From positions 1 through 64,000 of the forward strand of contig CAYTTY010000001.1 of the NCBI GenBank assembly GCA_964440935.1: DNA of 64,000 nucleotides, read 5' to 3'. The position numbers and the translations under genes are program-made. Source of the stretch: WJJR01 sp964440935 (GTDB taxonomy: Bacteria > Zixibacteria > MSB-5A5 > WJJR01). Shown here piece after piece: positions 18,110-26,850 of this stretch. Numbering within the stretch: the stretch's first letter is position 1; each line of letters starts with the position of its first letter. Below the pieces are notes generated by a model. That model saw only the letters and a list, made by a program, of their open reading frames with translations. It had not been told where the DNA came from and did no database searches.

Positions 18110-18136
18110 AGCAGTATTCGTTGACGACGTCAATTA

Positions 18137-18925
18137 TCATCCCCCCGCTCCAAACCACCGATCCTGGATGGTCTGATAGCGGCCATCCTTGCGAATCTGA
18201 TAAAGGGCGTTGTTGACTGCTTCCAGCAGTTCGCGGTCATGCTTGCGTACCGCCATGCCGTACTTCTCGGCCGTCAGTGTCGGACCGACGATCTTCGCCG
18301 TTCCCCGCTTGCGAATAAAAATCTCGGTCGTCGGGCGGTCATTAATGACCGCGTCGAGGCGACCGTTCTCCATGTCGATAAACGCCGCGCTGATATTCTC
18401 GAAACTGACCACCGTCACGTTGTTGAGATTCTTGGCCAATCGCTCTCCGGTGGTGCCGAGCTGTACGCCAATACTGTGGCCGCCCAAGTCATCAACGCCC
18501 CTGATGGTTGTATCGTACTCCGGGACGGCCAGCGCCTGGCCGGCGTCGTAGTAGGGATCGCTGAATGCCACCTGTTCCGAGCGTTCCGGGGTAATGGTGA
18601 ACGACGACACGATTAGGTCGTATTTACCGGTGTTGAGGCCGGTGACGATGCCATCGAAGGGTGTCACAATGAATTCCGGAGAACACTGCAGCTCCCGGCA
18701 GACTTCCTTGACCAGATCAATATCGAAACCGACGATGTCGCCTGTTTCAGGCTCGATCGATTCAAACGGGGGATAGGTAGCGTCGGTGCCGATCCGGAGG
18801 ACGCCGGTCTCCTTGATCCGGTCGATGCCGGACATATTGTTGTTACCACATCCAGCGGCAAAAAGAAGCAGGCATGTCCCCACTGCCCACCAGATGACCA
18901 ATCGCTGACGCGCTAAGTATCTCAT
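18137..18925 (-). CDS. Amino-acid ABC transporter substrate-binding lipoprotein
   Basis: 262 residues from the ATG at 18925. A signal with lipobox FAAGC is followed by the SBP_bac_3 fold: LRIGTDATYPPFES, GFDIDLVKEVCREL, FDGIVTGLNTGKYDLIVSSF, GVQLGTTGERLA and DAVINDRPTTEIFI. It would deliver a polar amino acid to the permease/ATPase pair 860 bp downstream on the same strand. A terminator follows directly, so the transporter genes are probably not a single simple transcript. An in-frame extension to 19015 overlaps the LiaF-like gene and is unlikely. Confidence 0.93.
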   Translation of the reverse strand: MRYLARQRLVIWWAVGTCLLLFAAGCGNNNMSGIDRIKETGVLRIGTDATYPPFESIEPETGDIVGFDIDLVKEVCRELQCSPEFIVTPFDGIVTGLNTGKYDLIVSSFTITPERSEQVAFSDPYYDAGQALAVPEYDTTIRGVDDLGGHSIGVQLGTTGERLAKNLNNVTVVSFENISAAFIDMENGRLDAVINDRPTTEIFIRKRGTAKIVGPTLTAEKYGMAVRKHDRELLEAVNNALYQIRKDGRYQTIQDRWFGAGG

Positions 18926-19011
18926 GGACCTGAAGATGGCGTACTGCCGAGACGGTCTCAAGTGAATTTCAGTGAATAGCGGACGGGATACCGGATCCGT
19001 GCCAATTCGTG

Positions 19012-19962
19012 TCAAATGCTGCCGTCAATGCCTCGTGTGCGCGCCTGATGCAATCGGAGAGATGACAGTCCCGCATCCAGCGAGATGACAATCCTGACCG
19101 GACGGTTCTCGAAATCCGGTGATTCCAGCAGGCCGTTCGCCTCTTCGAGTTCCAAATCCCCGGTAGACAAGCGCGACAGTGCTGTTGAGCGGTCTAAGCG
19201 GACACCCGCCCCGGCTGGCACTTCCATGTCGACCGACGCGGCGCCACAATCGATCCGGCAATCGACTTCGGGCGAACGATCACCGATCACGATATCGATG
19301 TCCGCTGCACCGGATGACAAGTCAAGGCGTCGGCAAATCACGTCTTCCAGATCGAGACGGACCTGCGCCGCACCGGCGTCAACATCCAAATCAACGGGGA
19401 TACTTTCCGTGATCTTCACAATCCACCGTTCACGCTCACGGCCGCCCATCATAAACCCTGGACCGCTCGAACCGTCACGCCGCAGATTGATCACCATGTT
19501 TCCTTGACGACTATCATAGGTCAGTTCCGGCTCGCGGTTCTGGTAGTAAAATTGACCGTCCAACGCTTTGCCCGGCTCGGCGCCGCCACGGACCGCCAAT
19601 CGGCCACCGCCAAAGTCGAAATTCATCCGGACTTCCTCAATATCATCGACCGCCGTCACCGACCACCGGTACGGCCCGCGGGAGCGATCGCGGTCATGAT
19701 CGGCCCACAGGTTACCATTCGGTGTGGCAAAGATGGCGTAGGCCACGGTGCCGGCGATGATAATGGGCGAAAGATAGGCCAACGATTTGAATCGTTCGGT
19801 TGAGGTGAAGATCTTTTCAACGCCAATCGCAATCAACAGCAGCGGCCACAACTTAAGAATGGACTCCCACACGTCAATATCCAGTACTCCGGTCGTGTTC
19901 AACAGCAGGACAAGACCGATCAGGATGAAGATCACACCCGTACGCAGCCTATTGACTTTCAC
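19012..19962 (-). CDS. LiaF-like membrane protein
   Basis: 316 residues with GTG start at 19962 and GGAGG about 8 bases upstream. Residues 8-85 contain about three hydrophobic segments with FILIGLVLLLNTTGVLDI and WPLLLIAIGVEKIF, typical of the LiaI/LiaF/DUF5668 transmembrane region. The C-terminal 200 residues are beta-rich with repeated acidic turns (VDAGAAQVRLDLEDV, DLSSGAADIDI, IDCGAASVDMEV), as in the LiaF toastrack domain. LiaF proteins report on or restrain envelope-stress signalling. It overlaps the PspC-domain gene by 14 bp, so the two are coupled. Confidence 0.85.
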   Translation of the reverse strand: MKVNRLRTGVIFILIGLVLLLNTTGVLDIDVWESILKLWPLLLIAIGVEKIFTSTERFKSLAYLSPIIIAGTVAYAIFATPNGNLWADHDRDRSRGPYRWSVTAVDDIEEVRMNFDFGGGRLAVRGGAEPGKALDGQFYYQNREPELTYDSRQGNMVINLRRDGSSGPGFMMGGRERERWIVKITESIPVDLDVDAGAAQVRLDLEDVICRRLDLSSGAADIDIVIGDRSPEVDCRIDCGAASVDMEVPAGAGVRLDRSTALSRLSTGDLELEEANGLLESPDFENRPVRIVISLDAGLSSLRLHQARTRGIDGSI

Positions 19963-20476
19963 CGTTCACCTCCACCGATGAGCCGGCATGTGATGGACTT
20001 TCACTGTTGGTTGCGCTGTCACGGCTCTCCTGCGGTCGGGGATTCGACGCACGATAGATCAGGATAACCCCGATGCCAATCAACACCATCGGCCACACAT
20101 AGTCGAAGTCAAACCAGTAAAACACCCGGTCGAAGAGGAAGATCATTCCCAGGATGACCAGAATAATCCCCGGGAGGAATCCGGCCCCCTGGCGCGACGA
20201 TTTCTCCTCTTTCTTCGACGTGTCCGTCGATTGCTCAGCAGATGTCACAGAGGCTGTCTCGTCTTCTCCGGTCGAAACCGTTTCCACCACCTCGCGTCGC
20301 GACGGGATCACAATCCAACCGATGATATAGGCGATCAGTCCCACACCGCTCGCGAAAATCGACAGGACAAACAGAATGCGAATCCAGGTGGGATCGATCC
20401 CGAAATAGTCGCCCAATCCACCACAGACGCCGCCAATGACTTTGTCGGTCTCAGAACGATAGATACGTTTCTTCAT
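19949..20476 (-). CDS. PspC-domain protein with extra membrane segments
   Basis: About 175 residues from the ATG at 20476, with GGGAGG 5 bases upstream. The N-terminal PspC domain (KRIYRSETDKVIGGVCGGLGDYFGIDPTWIRI) is followed by its transmembrane segment, a Ser/Glu-rich linker, a second hydrophobic pair (LPGIILVILGMIFLFDRVFYW and beyond) and a polar tail. It is a paralogue of the small gene 24 bp upstream. PspC proteins sit in the inner membrane and take part in phage-shock or envelope-stress responses. Confidence 0.88.
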   Translation of the reverse strand: MKKRIYRSETDKVIGGVCGGLGDYFGIDPTWIRILFVLSIFASGVGLIAYIIGWIVIPSRREVVETVSTGEDETASVTSAEQSTDTSKKEEKSSRQGAGFLPGIILVILGMIFLFDRVFYWFDFDYVWPMVLIGIGVILIYRASNPRPQESRDSATNSESPSHAGSSVEVNGESQ

Positions 20477-20500
20477 ACGGCCTCCCAATGACAGACAGAG

Positions 20501-20713
20501 CTATTCCGACACGGCGACCGAATTGGCCACCTTCCGCTCCGAGGGAATCACGATCCAGCTCACGATATAGACAACCAGCCCGAATCCGTGCACGAGGGTA
20601 GCGGCGGCAAATGCAATTCGCAATAATGTCGGATCGATGTTGAAGTACTCTCCGAGACCGCCACAGACGCCCCCCAGCATCTTCTCGGTGTCTGACCGAT
20701 AGACTCGTTTCAT
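20501..20713 (-). CDS. Small PspC-domain membrane protein
   Basis: 70 residues with a strong GAGGAGG about 10 bases before the ATG. It consists of a single PspC domain: KRVYRSDTEKMLGGVCGGLGEYFNIDPTLLRI followed by one or two hydrophobic segments ending IVIPSERK. Its first 35 residues are nearly the same as those of the downstream PspC gene, so the pair arose by duplication. It is the first gene of the PspC-PspC-LiaF operon. Confidence 0.9.
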   Translation of the reverse strand: MKRVYRSDTEKMLGGVCGGLGEYFNIDPTLLRIAFAAATLVHGFGLVVYIVSWIVIPSERKVANSVAVSE

Positions 20714-20775
20714 CAGCTTTGAACCTCCTCTCAGGCAACGCGAAATCGAGTGCTCCGCCTGACCACAATCATCTC

Positions 20776-20800
20776 TACGAGAGGCGAGAGGTGATGTTTC
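20776..20800 (-). promoter_or_regulatory. Candidate ECF-sigma promoter of the PspC/LiaF operon
   Basis: Minus strand GAAAC (20796-20800), 16-base spacer, CGTA (20776-20779), about 63 bp before the first start codon. The same two blocks with the same spacing precede the ECF sigma gene at 35818. Seen by eye; not scanned genome-wide. Confidence 0.45.
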
Positions 20801-20883
20801 GTCGATGTTGTTCTGGAAAGAATGGTGAAGTGCTGTCTAACGTCAAGAGCTGCAATTCGTTTCCTATTTCCGGACAGGGGGGG

Positions 20884-21633
20884 TCACCCTCCTGAATCGT
20901 CCTTCTTCAGGGCTTCACCCGTCATCGGGACAAAGCGGACACCAAACTTCTCCTCCCGCTTGATCCCTTCCGGTGTCTTTGTGAGCACAAGCAGAGACTG
21001 CAAATCTTTGCCCACTGGGATCACCATTCGGCCCCACATGGCCATCTGGTCGATCAGTGGTTGTGGCACATGGTCGGGAGCGGCGGTGACAATGATGCCA
21101 TGGAAGGGTGCATGTTCCGGCCACCCCTTATAGCCGTCACCGATCTTCACGTGGACATTGTTGTATTCGAGTTCGTTCAAAACTCGTTCAGCCGCCTTAC
21201 CGAGTGGTTCAATGATCTCAATCGTGTAGACCTGGTCGACAATTTCCGCGAGCACGGCAGCCTGATAGCCGGAGCCGGTGCCGACTTCCAACACGGTGTC
21301 CTTTGGGCCCACACCAAGCGCTTCGGTCATCGCCGCCACGACAAAGGGCTGCGAGATGGTCTGCCCTTCGCCAATCGGCAGCGGATGATCGCCGTACGCC
21401 TCTTTGACATACTTGTCTTCGACAAACCGGTGCCGGGGCACCGTCCGCATCGCATCAATAACAGCGGAGTCTGTCACTCCCCGTCGTACTATCTGGTTTT
21501 CAACCATTTCCATACGTCGATTCTCAAAGCTGACGGGCTGTCGATCTTCGTCGGAAGCGCCGCAATGGCTTCCCCCCAGCCCGAATACAATTATCGTCGC
21601 AATCGCCAATATGCTGTACCGCGACACCGGCAT
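20884..21633 (-). CDS. pcm: Exported protein-L-isoaspartate O-methyltransferase
   Basis: 249 residues. The catalytic domain is complete: PCMT motifs PLPIGEGQTISQPFVVA, VLEVGTGSGYQAAVLAEI (SAM-binding), and HAPFHGIIVTAAPDHVPQPLIDQ. It methylates isoaspartyl residues to allow repair of damaged proteins. Unlike the cytosolic enzyme, it starts with a hydrophobic signal-like segment (about residues 6-20) followed by GGSHC and a charged linker, so export or membrane anchoring is likely. The Cys is not in a canonical lipobox. It is monocistronic; the bases between it and the PspC operon hold the candidate ECF promoter. Confidence 0.92.
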   Translation of the reverse strand: MPVSRYSILAIATIIVFGLGGSHCGASDEDRQPVSFENRRMEMVENQIVRRGVTDSAVIDAMRTVPRHRFVEDKYVKEAYGDHPLPIGEGQTISQPFVVAAMTEALGVGPKDTVLEVGTGSGYQAAVLAEIVDQVYTIEIIEPLGKAAERVLNELEYNNVHVKIGDGYKGWPEHAPFHGIIVTAAPDHVPQPLIDQMAMWGRMVIPVGKDLQSLLVLTKTPEGIKREEKFGVRFVPMTGEALKKDDSGG

Positions 21634-21700
21634 ACTCTAAAGTTGACCATCAAGATCGCAGGAATGCAATCGATTTCGATAGAAGTCAGACTTTCCCCTA

Positions 21701-21733
21701 AAACAAAAGACCCCGCGTTTGAAGCGGGGTCTT
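21701..21733 (-). terminator. Terminator of the sigma/anti-sigma operon
   Basis: Perfect 10-bp arms AAGACCCCGC (21707-21716) and GCGGGGTCTT (21724-21733), followed on the minus strand by TTTGTTTT. Confidence 0.88.
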
Positions 21734-21760
21734 AAGCTCCACCGTCCATGGAGGCCTGAA

Positions 21761-23008
21761 TCAGCGATCGAGTAGTGCGCGTCTTGAGACGAGCTGTGAT
21801 TTCTTGTCTATCCACTCCTGCCGGAGCGAATCGTCGAGTTCGACGATGTAGATTTCCATACGTTCAATGGCGCGGTCAAGTTCCGCCGGATCCAAAGTAA
21901 TTTGCCCTGTCCGGTACCACATGGCGCATAATTCACGCGTCTGCTCCTGCGTCCGTTCATCAGCCTTCAACGCTTCCAGTTCGGTGATCTGCTTATGCAG
22001 ACCGGTCAATTCATCGAAGCGACGCATTGCCTCGGTCGGTGATTGGCTGTCTGGCAGGGTCGCGGAGCGGAACGCCTGCCGGCTCTCAAGCCGTGCCATC
22101 CCCGAAGGTGTTGCGGACGTTTCGGCGCCGGACGATGTCCACGAGCGACTATCGGCGAGCCCCGGTGAACTCTGCTCGCTCAGACGTGCATCGTCCATCG
22201 TTGGTTGCTCCTGGACATCCTGACCCAACTGACCGAGCGTCTGCACACGCCGGTCGGGCCAGACACCCGCATCGTCTTCCTGCACGACCATTTCGGGTGA
22301 TCGAGGACTGGCCATTTCGGGAATCTCAGGCTCCTCGATCGTCGTCATGTCCAGTTCATCCGCCACATTACCGGGTAAATCGCTGCGGTCGGCTGGTTCC
22401 TGCTTCTGGATTTCTTCGGGCGGGGCCGAAAGTTTGGGCCCAGTGTCGTCGGTTGCCGACGGTGGTGGTGTTGGTTGCCGGGTGACATCCGCAACATTCT
22501 CATGGGACGCAGCCGCTTCGGTATCGAAATCTGACGGATCCGGCGGTGACGTCGGCTCCAGAACCATCGGTTGCCCTTCGCCCGAGGTTGTTGGCTCATC
22601 AGCCACTGGTGGTGGTTGAGTTTGCACCTGAACATCGCGATCCATAACCGTTGGTTTTGTCGTGTAATCGCGCGACAGTTCGCGTCCGATCAGTACCGCC
22701 AACACCGCCACACCGATCGCGGGTGCCAAACGGCGACCCCATGCCCACCATCCACGTTGTGGAACCGGAGCACTCTGCGGTACCTGTTCACGTTCTTCGA
22801 TGCGACGCGCCACGCTGGGGGCGAAGGCCTCCCAATACTCCTTGCCGGGATCGGGAACATCACTTTCCGCCAGCGCCGTATCGAGCGCATTGATGTTCGC
22901 GATAAAATCACGACACCGTGCGCACTCTTCGATATGGTTGTGCCACTCGGCCGGTATTTCGGCCACGCCATGGCGCAACACCCATCGCATAATCCTACGG
23001 CAACTCAT
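21761..23008 (-). CDS. Anti-sigma factor with zinc-finger (zf-HC2-like) domain
   Basis: 415 residues from the ATG at 23008, with AAGGTGG upstream. The N-terminal ZAS-type motif H-x3-C-x2-C is in HIEECARC. A single transmembrane segment (PAIGVAVLAVLIG, near residue 105) separates it from a long Pro/Glu/Ser-rich region of low complexity and a helical C-terminus rich in charged residues. It would hold the ECF sigma factor at the inner membrane and read a periplasmic signal. It lies 74 bp downstream of its cognate sigma gene. Confidence 0.85.
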   Translation of the reverse strand: MSCRRIMRWVLRHGVAEIPAEWHNHIEECARCRDFIANINALDTALAESDVPDPGKEYWEAFAPSVARRIEEREQVPQSAPVPQRGWWAWGRRLAPAIGVAVLAVLIGRELSRDYTTKPTVMDRDVQVQTQPPPVADEPTTSGEGQPMVLEPTSPPDPSDFDTEAAASHENVADVTRQPTPPPSATDDTGPKLSAPPEEIQKQEPADRSDLPGNVADELDMTTIEEPEIPEMASPRSPEMVVQEDDAGVWPDRRVQTLGQLGQDVQEQPTMDDARLSEQSSPGLADSRSWTSSGAETSATPSGMARLESRQAFRSATLPDSQSPTEAMRRFDELTGLHKQITELEALKADERTQEQTRELCAMWYRTGQITLDPAELDRAIERMEIYIVELDDSLRQEWIDKKSQLVSRRALLDR

Positions 23009-23082
23009 CTCTGCCACCTTCACTGCGTATGCGGCTCTCACCCCGCATACAGACCTGTACTACTTAAACGCACCATCCGCCG

Positions 23083-23676
23083 TTATTCGTAAAGATCATC
23101 CAACGACGTTCCCATCATAATCCGCAACCGTCGCCGCGCCCGGGCTAGCCGCGACATCACCGTGCCCATCGACACCCCCAAAGCATCGGCGATCTGCTCA
23201 TAACTCATATGGTCACGTGTTCGCAGCAACAGTGCCGTCCTGTAAATGGCTGGTAATTCGTCAATTGCCGCTTCCAGCTTCTGGATCACCCGCCGCCGTC
23301 TCAGCCGGCTGTCGGGCTCGTCACCGGCCTCCTGCTCCTCGGCCAGCCCGGATTTTTGCTCCTCGGCCCATTGGGCCCGAAACCGCTGTTTCCGCAGTAC
23401 ATTGAGTGCGATGTTGACCGACGTTTTGCATAACCATGATCCTAATGGCCGCTCGGGATCGATTCGATCCAGAGCGAGATACGTACGGACAAAAACCTCC
23501 TGGGCCACATCGTTGGCTGTATCATGATGCCGGACAATGTTATACGCCCATCGGTAAACATTCCTCTGGTGGCGCCGGACCAACTCATCATACGCAAATC
23601 GGTCTCCGCCTTGAGCCAATCGAATCAACTCGGATTCCGTCTTGCCGGTCACGGTCTCTCGACGCTCACCACTCAT
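23083..23676 (-). CDS. ECF RNA polymerase sigma factor
   Basis: 197 residues from the ATG at 23676. Region 2 (DELVRRHQRNVYRWAYNIV to GSWLCKTSVNIALNVLRKQ) and region 4 (AIDELPAIYRTALLLRTRDHMSYEQIADALGVSMGTVMSRLARARRRLR) are intact. The short acidic linker between them is normal for this family. It is followed by the zinc-finger anti-sigma gene. The start lies 20 bp after the holA stop, so it may share the holA transcript. Confidence 0.95.
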   Translation of the reverse strand: MSGERRETVTGKTESELIRLAQGGDRFAYDELVRRHQRNVYRWAYNIVRHHDTANDVAQEVFVRTYLALDRIDPERPLGSWLCKTSVNIALNVLRKQRFRAQWAEEQKSGLAEEQEAGDEPDSRLRRRRVIQKLEAAIDELPAIYRTALLLRTRDHMSYEQIADALGVSMGTVMSRLARARRRLRIMMGTSLDDLYE

Positions 23677-23696
23677 ACTACCGATCGCTCCCGGGG

Positions 23697-24722
23697 TTAT
23701 TCCGCAAAATGTGGATTCTCCAAATCGAGCATCGGCGGCCCGGCCAACGCCCGCTTGGAACACAAACGGTATACGAGCAATTCCCAGCCAACTTCAGTCG
23801 TGAGATGGGAAGTCTTTATCGCCCATTCGGTTTCAAAGCAGGAGTAGAGCGCAGACACCAGCCCCGCCCGGCCGAAATGCGTGAGCTGGCGCCGGGCTTG
23901 CGCGATAAACCGGGGATGAATTCCTGTCAATCGGGCGGCTTGATTGTCATTGGGTTCGTCAATTTCCGCCAATTTCAGTAGCCGCTGCAGCAGGCTGGCC
24001 AATGTCGCCAGCCACATTTCTGGGGCCTCATTGCCTGCAAATAAAGAGCGCACCACCTGCAACGACCGCTGGAGATTGGGTTCCGAGACCGTTTCGAGCA
24101 GAAGAAAAACTGTATGCTGACCATCACCGCTGAGACCCGTCTGGATATCGGCCAACTCGATGCGTCGCTCCTCATTGACGAACAGAGCGGTCCGCTCGAT
24201 CGTCTGGCGCATTGCGAAGAGATCATCCCCGTAAGTACTGGCCAGCAGATTGGCGGCTTGAGGTGACAATTGGCAGCCCAAGTCACCGGCAATCCGCTGT
24301 GCCCATCCCGGAAGGCGTTCGGCATAGATGCGCGGAAACTCTTCCACGTCGGCCCATTTCATCAGGAACTTCGACAGCTTCGTGCGCTTATCGAGCGACG
24401 TTGCCGTCATCAGCACTCGTGTCGTATCGCCGAATGTTGAAAGGACTTTCATCAGCCGTTCGTGTTGCGGCGTCGGGATCTTATTAACGTCGTGAATCAG
24501 CACCAGCCGCTGCTCGCCAAACATCGGAATGGTGGCGCCGGCGTCGAGGAGCTGATCGAGATTGACGCGGGGCGCGTGGAACGTGTCCAACGGCAGTTTC
24601 CCGGCCTGCTGAGTGACACGTTTCCAGTCCTCGACCGCATCCCATACAACATAGGGATTGTCGGCGGTAATTACATGACGAGGGCCGTATTGCCCCCTGG
24701 CTCGATCTTCACTGAATCCCAT
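23697..24722 (-). CDS. holA: DNA polymerase III delta subunit
   Basis: 341 residues, the usual length. The N-terminal domain has DAVEDWKRV, GEQRLVLIHDVNKIP and RVLMTATSLDKRTKLSKFLMKW. The middle is LSPQAANLLASTYGDDLFAMRQTIERTAL, and the C-terminal collar domain has LASLLQRLLKLAEI and GIHPRFIAQARRQLTHF. HolA opens the beta clamp during loading. The degenerate P-loop region is typical. It is placed upstream of the ECF sigma gene without an obvious terminator between them. Confidence 0.92.
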   Translation of the reverse strand: MGFSEDRARGQYGPRHVITADNPYVVWDAVEDWKRVTQQAGKLPLDTFHAPRVNLDQLLDAGATIPMFGEQRLVLIHDVNKIPTPQHERLMKVLSTFGDTTRVLMTATSLDKRTKLSKFLMKWADVEEFPRIYAERLPGWAQRIAGDLGCQLSPQAANLLASTYGDDLFAMRQTIERTALFVNEERRIELADIQTGLSGDGQHTVFLLLETVSEPNLQRSLQVVRSLFAGNEAPEMWLATLASLLQRLLKLAEIDEPNDNQAARLTGIHPRFIAQARRQLTHFGRAGLVSALYSCFETEWAIKTSHLTTEVGWELLVYRLCSKRALAGPPMLDLENPHFAE

Positions 24723-24877
24723 AATCCACAGGCCCTCTGACGAGGACGGGGAATAATACAGGAATCAGGTCGGCTGAACCAAGCCCGAAGGTGACGATGC
24801 TGTCAGCGTCGATATTGTGGCTGGAATGGATCGACCCGGCCATGCGCCACGGCCGAGGACGGCCGTGGTACGTCGCA
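24723..24877. other. Intergenic spacer with AGGA-loop hairpin
   Basis: It holds a perfect 9-bp hairpin CCACGGCCG (24847-24855), loop AGGA, CGGCCGTGG (24860-24868). No gene is seen. Confidence 0.6.
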
Positions 24878-25258
24878 CTAGCGATCCGTGTCGATCTCGA
24901 TGTGCGCAGGATTCTGCGTGGGTGGCACCCATTCGAGCGAGTATGGGATTTTGCGTTTGTACGTCAGCGCCATGTTACGGAATGGCTGCACCGATTTCTC
25001 GCAGAACATCCGATCATTGATTTGATTGACAACAGCAAACGAATCGCCGTAGACGGTGATCGGTCTCCCTTTGAAGAGTTTGGGATTGATTTCGATGAAT
25101 TCGAGCAAGGCCAGGAGCGCCGCGTATTCGCAAGCCAACGCGGTGCCGCGGTAACGCGCACGAAAGGTGATGTCCAAATCGGGGAGATGGAATGAAACAG
25201 TGCCGTAACTGGACTGCTCTGGGGGGCCGGGTTTATCGCCGTAGAAGTATCCGCGCAT
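24878..25258 (-). CDS. RNase H-fold protein
   Basis: 126 residues from the ATG at 25258, with GGAGG about 9 bases upstream. Features of the RNase HI/reverse-transcriptase-like fold: a Glu in ACEYAALLALLEFIE (helix A), an Asp after a strand in ITVYGDSFAVVNQIND, and a C-terminal strand YSLEWVPPTQNPAHIEID matching the final acidic turn. The first catalytic Asp expected in strand 1 is not obvious; the N-terminus reads MRGYFYGDKPG, where Asp-8 could serve. It may be a small nuclease or an inactive fold. No partner genes are apparent. Confidence 0.65.
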   Translation of the reverse strand: MRGYFYGDKPGPPEQSSYGTVSFHLPDLDITFRARYRGTALACEYAALLALLEFIEINPKLFKGRPITVYGDSFAVVNQINDRMFCEKSVQPFRNMALTYKRKIPYSLEWVPPTQNPAHIEIDTDR

Positions 25259-25380
25259 CAGTCATAATCCTCCGTCGTGTGCGCATATGGCAACCCTGAT
25301 GCCACCCGGTACAGACGGCGGTATCCGAGGTGTACAGCCCCTGATTTAACACAGCCGCCAATTGAACCAAGTTATTGGTC

Positions 25381-25404
25381 CTATATGACTTATAAGTCCT
25401 ATAG
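25381..25404. promoter_or_regulatory. 24-bp near-perfect palindrome, candidate operator
   Basis: CTATATGACTTA followed by TAAGTCCTATAG; the half-sites match at 11 of 12 positions around the core GACTTATAAGTC. It lies in an unusually AT-rich patch of the 321-bp gap upstream of the RNase H-fold gene. Confidence 0.35.
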
Positions 25405-25514
25405 AAGTTGTGCGCGGCAGTCCTGAGAGAACCACCGATAAGACCACACGACCACCCCACTGTGCACTACTCTGCAGGGAGTGTGAACAGGCTTTAATAG
25501 CGCGGGAACGGATA

Positions 25515-25561
25515 CCCACCCTAACCGAGATTCGATTTCATCGAATCTCGGTTAGGGTGGG
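25515..25561. repeat. Long perfect hairpin downstream of dgt
   Basis: Perfect 22-bp arms (25515-25536 and 25540-25561) beginning CCCACCCTAACCGAG, with the 3-base loop TTC. There is no T-run on the minus strand, so it is not a classical terminator, although it starts 18 bp past the dgt stop. Confidence 0.85.
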
Positions 25562-25579
25562 GGACCCCAGGCATTCCTT

Positions 25580-26764
25580 TTAGACTTTCTCGAACGGGTC
25601 GAACAACTTGCGGTATTCGAGCATTGCGTACCGGTCGGTCATCCCGGCGACATAGTCGCAGACCACCTGACGGATTCGTTGCTCGCGCGTCATCCCGTCG
25701 CCGTCATCACGGTCGATCCGTTCACGAAACTTGGGTGGGAGTTGACGGATGTCTTCGACGTACACGTCAAAAAGGCTGTTGAGAATCCGTTCGCCCTTGG
25801 CCGCCATCCGTGTGACACGATAATGACGGTACATGTCCTCGAACAGAAAGTCCTTCAGCCCCTTCAACTTTGCATAGAAGCTGTCGGAGAATCGCATGGG
25901 CTGTTCGTGGGCATTGCGCACATCGTCGAATGACATGATCCCCAACTCTTTGATGCGCTTTTGGGCAAAGGTGATCAGTTCGGTCACTTGCATGCCGATC
26001 AAGAGCCGCACGATGTGGTAGCGCCGCAGACGGTCATTCAGATCGGGATGCGTCTGTTGCGACACATCGTTAAGTTCATCCCAGATGTCGATTCCGTCCA
26101 TGTCGTGCCAGCCGATCAATCCGGAACGCAGGCCATCGTCGAGATCGTGCGAATTGTACGCGATCTCATCGGCAAAATTCACCAGTTGCGCTTCGAGCGT
26201 CGGTTTCCACTCCGGGTGGAAATCGTGTGCATCGGGACGGTCATAGACAGTCTCGTGCTTGACAATCCCCTCACGGACCTCAAACGTTAGATTCAATCCG
26301 GCAAATCCTGGGTACCGCTCTTCAAGAACGTCAACCACACGCAGCGATTGCCGATTGTGCGAGAAGCCGCCATCGGCAGCCATCTTCTCGTTCATCGCGT
26401 CTTCGCCGGCATGGCCGAAGGGTGTGTGACCCAGATCGTGCGCCAGGGCTATCGCTTCGGCGAGGTCTTGGTTAAGGGCCATCGCGCGGGCAATCGACCG
26501 TGAAATTTGCGCAACTTCGATCGTGTGGGTCAGACGCGTCCGGTAATTATCGCCTTCGTGATTGACAAAGACCTGCGTCTTGTATTCGAGACGGCGAAAG
26601 GCGGCCGAGTGGATGATCCGCTCCCGGTCGCGTTGAAAGTCGGTGCGGTACGGATGGGGCGTTGCAGGATGTGCTCGTCCCAGCGAATCAGCACTCTTGG
26701 CCGCGTACGAGGCCAGCGACCGTCGCTCGTTTTCGTGCAATGAGTCTAAAATCGAATAGTCCAT
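25580..26764 (-). CDS. dgt: Deoxyguanosinetriphosphate triphosphohydrolase-like protein
   Basis: 394 residues from the ATG at 26764. HD-domain residues: RLTHTIEVAQISRSIA, then the HD pair in ALAHDLGHTPFGHAGE. It has the FADEIAYNSHDLDD metal ligand and a C-terminal REQRIRQVVCDYVAGMTDRYA. These enzymes remove triphosphate from dNTPs and control the nucleotide pool. The length matches type 2 dGTPase-like proteins. It is monocistronic. Confidence 0.94.
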   Translation of the reverse strand: MDYSILDSLHENERRSLASYAAKSADSLGRAHPATPHPYRTDFQRDRERIIHSAAFRRLEYKTQVFVNHEGDNYRTRLTHTIEVAQISRSIARAMALNQDLAEAIALAHDLGHTPFGHAGEDAMNEKMAADGGFSHNRQSLRVVDVLEERYPGFAGLNLTFEVREGIVKHETVYDRPDAHDFHPEWKPTLEAQLVNFADEIAYNSHDLDDGLRSGLIGWHDMDGIDIWDELNDVSQQTHPDLNDRLRRYHIVRLLIGMQVTELITFAQKRIKELGIMSFDDVRNAHEQPMRFSDSFYAKLKGLKDFLFEDMYRHYRVTRMAAKGERILNSLFDVYVEDIRQLPPKFRERIDRDDGDGMTREQRIRQVVCDYVAGMTDRYAMLEYRKLFDPFEKV

Positions 26765-26850
26765 AACCTCAATCCTGCGCAAGTACCGTCAACTGCGGTG
26801 CGGTGATGATAGGGGATGAGATGAGAGAATGGAAGCGAAAGGCGTGAGGA

